NCBI GenBank assembly: GCA_019232645.1
Contig: JAFANO010000474.1
Coordinates: forward strand, 1-5,595
Length of the DNA stretch: 5,595 nucleotides
Reading direction: 5' to 3'
Source of the DNA: Planctomycetaceae bacterium
Lineage (GTDB): Bacteria; Planctomycetota; Planctomycetia; Isosphaerales; Isosphaeraceae
A program made the position numbers and the translations under genes. Position 1 is the first letter of the stretch; the number at the start of each line of letters is the position of its first letter. Below the pieces are notes generated by a model, which did not search any database, was not told where the DNA came from, and was given only the letters and a program-made list of their open reading frames with translations. Of the stretch, positions 5,456 to 5,595 are shown piece after piece.

Positions 5456-5595
5456 GCGGCGGGCCGCGACCTGAAGAGACTGGCGTGCGCCGCGTCACCT
5501 GTCGTAAACTCGTGAAGTCACGCGGGCTCGGTTGGCCTATCCCTTGACCCGATCGGGGGGCGTCGCCGGGGTGCGCGGGCCCGACCCTCGACGAT

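Noticed and set aside
5440..5470. Hairpin (GTCGC/GCGAC plus GGCC/GGCC with a 2-nt bulge) spanning the DUF4149 stop codon
   Set aside because: It lacks a T tract and overlaps the coding end; G/C-rich DNA gives such pairings often, so I do not call a terminator.
5456..5595. Terminal 140 bases, including TTGACC at 5544-5549 that might be a -35 element
   Set aside because: No -10-like hexamer lies at the right distance, and no coding frame, RNA gene or repeat is visible before the window ends.

Overview
The window is about 70% GC, uses G/C-ending codons and has little Shine-Dalgarno signal. Several proteins look like planctomycete families: a c-type cytochrome with an N-terminal 'FDTLEDVYRYK / HMKLARWCL' domain, a small Sm-like protein, and a family 4 uracil-DNA glycosylase with a long Pro/Ala linker. 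My best guess is a member of the Isosphaeraceae (Planctomycetes). That placement rests on recalled family patterns, not on a search.

Layout. Positions 1-427 are a near-perfect palindrome: two 205-bp arms around a 17-nt centre, with five mispairs and no indels. It may continue to the left of the window. It is richer in A/T near its ends than its surroundings and each arm contains smaller hairpins and a tandem repeat. It ends 23 bp before a type II NADH dehydrogenase gene (451-1743, +). A sigma-70-type promoter overlaps the ndh stop codon and drives a family 4-like uracil-DNA glycosylase (1802-2734, +) in which the third iron-sulfur cysteine is a serine. Convergent to it lies a 94-residue Sm-like protein (2768-3052, -). 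A 155-bp divergent gap then carries a promoter placed so close to the next start codon that the transcript would be nearly leaderless. That gene (3208-4641, +) encodes an exported mono-haem c-type cytochrome with a Pro-rich C-terminal half. A clear intrinsic terminator (4675-4720) and a further promoter-like pair precede a four-helix membrane protein of the DUF4149 type (4844-5455, +). I see no gene or convincing signal in the last 140 bases (5456-5595).

How the genes fit together. There is no evident operon: the glycosylase, the cytochrome and the DUF4149 gene each have a promoter-like sequence with a TTGACG -35 element. NADH dehydrogenase and the cytochrome both belong to electron transfer, but in different compartments (cytoplasmic face versus periplasm) and in separate transcription units, so a shared pathway is only a possibility. 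The glycosylase is DNA repair. Most of the window is ordinary chromosomal housekeeping. The two features that stand out are the large palindrome and the Cys-to-Ser change in the glycosylase.
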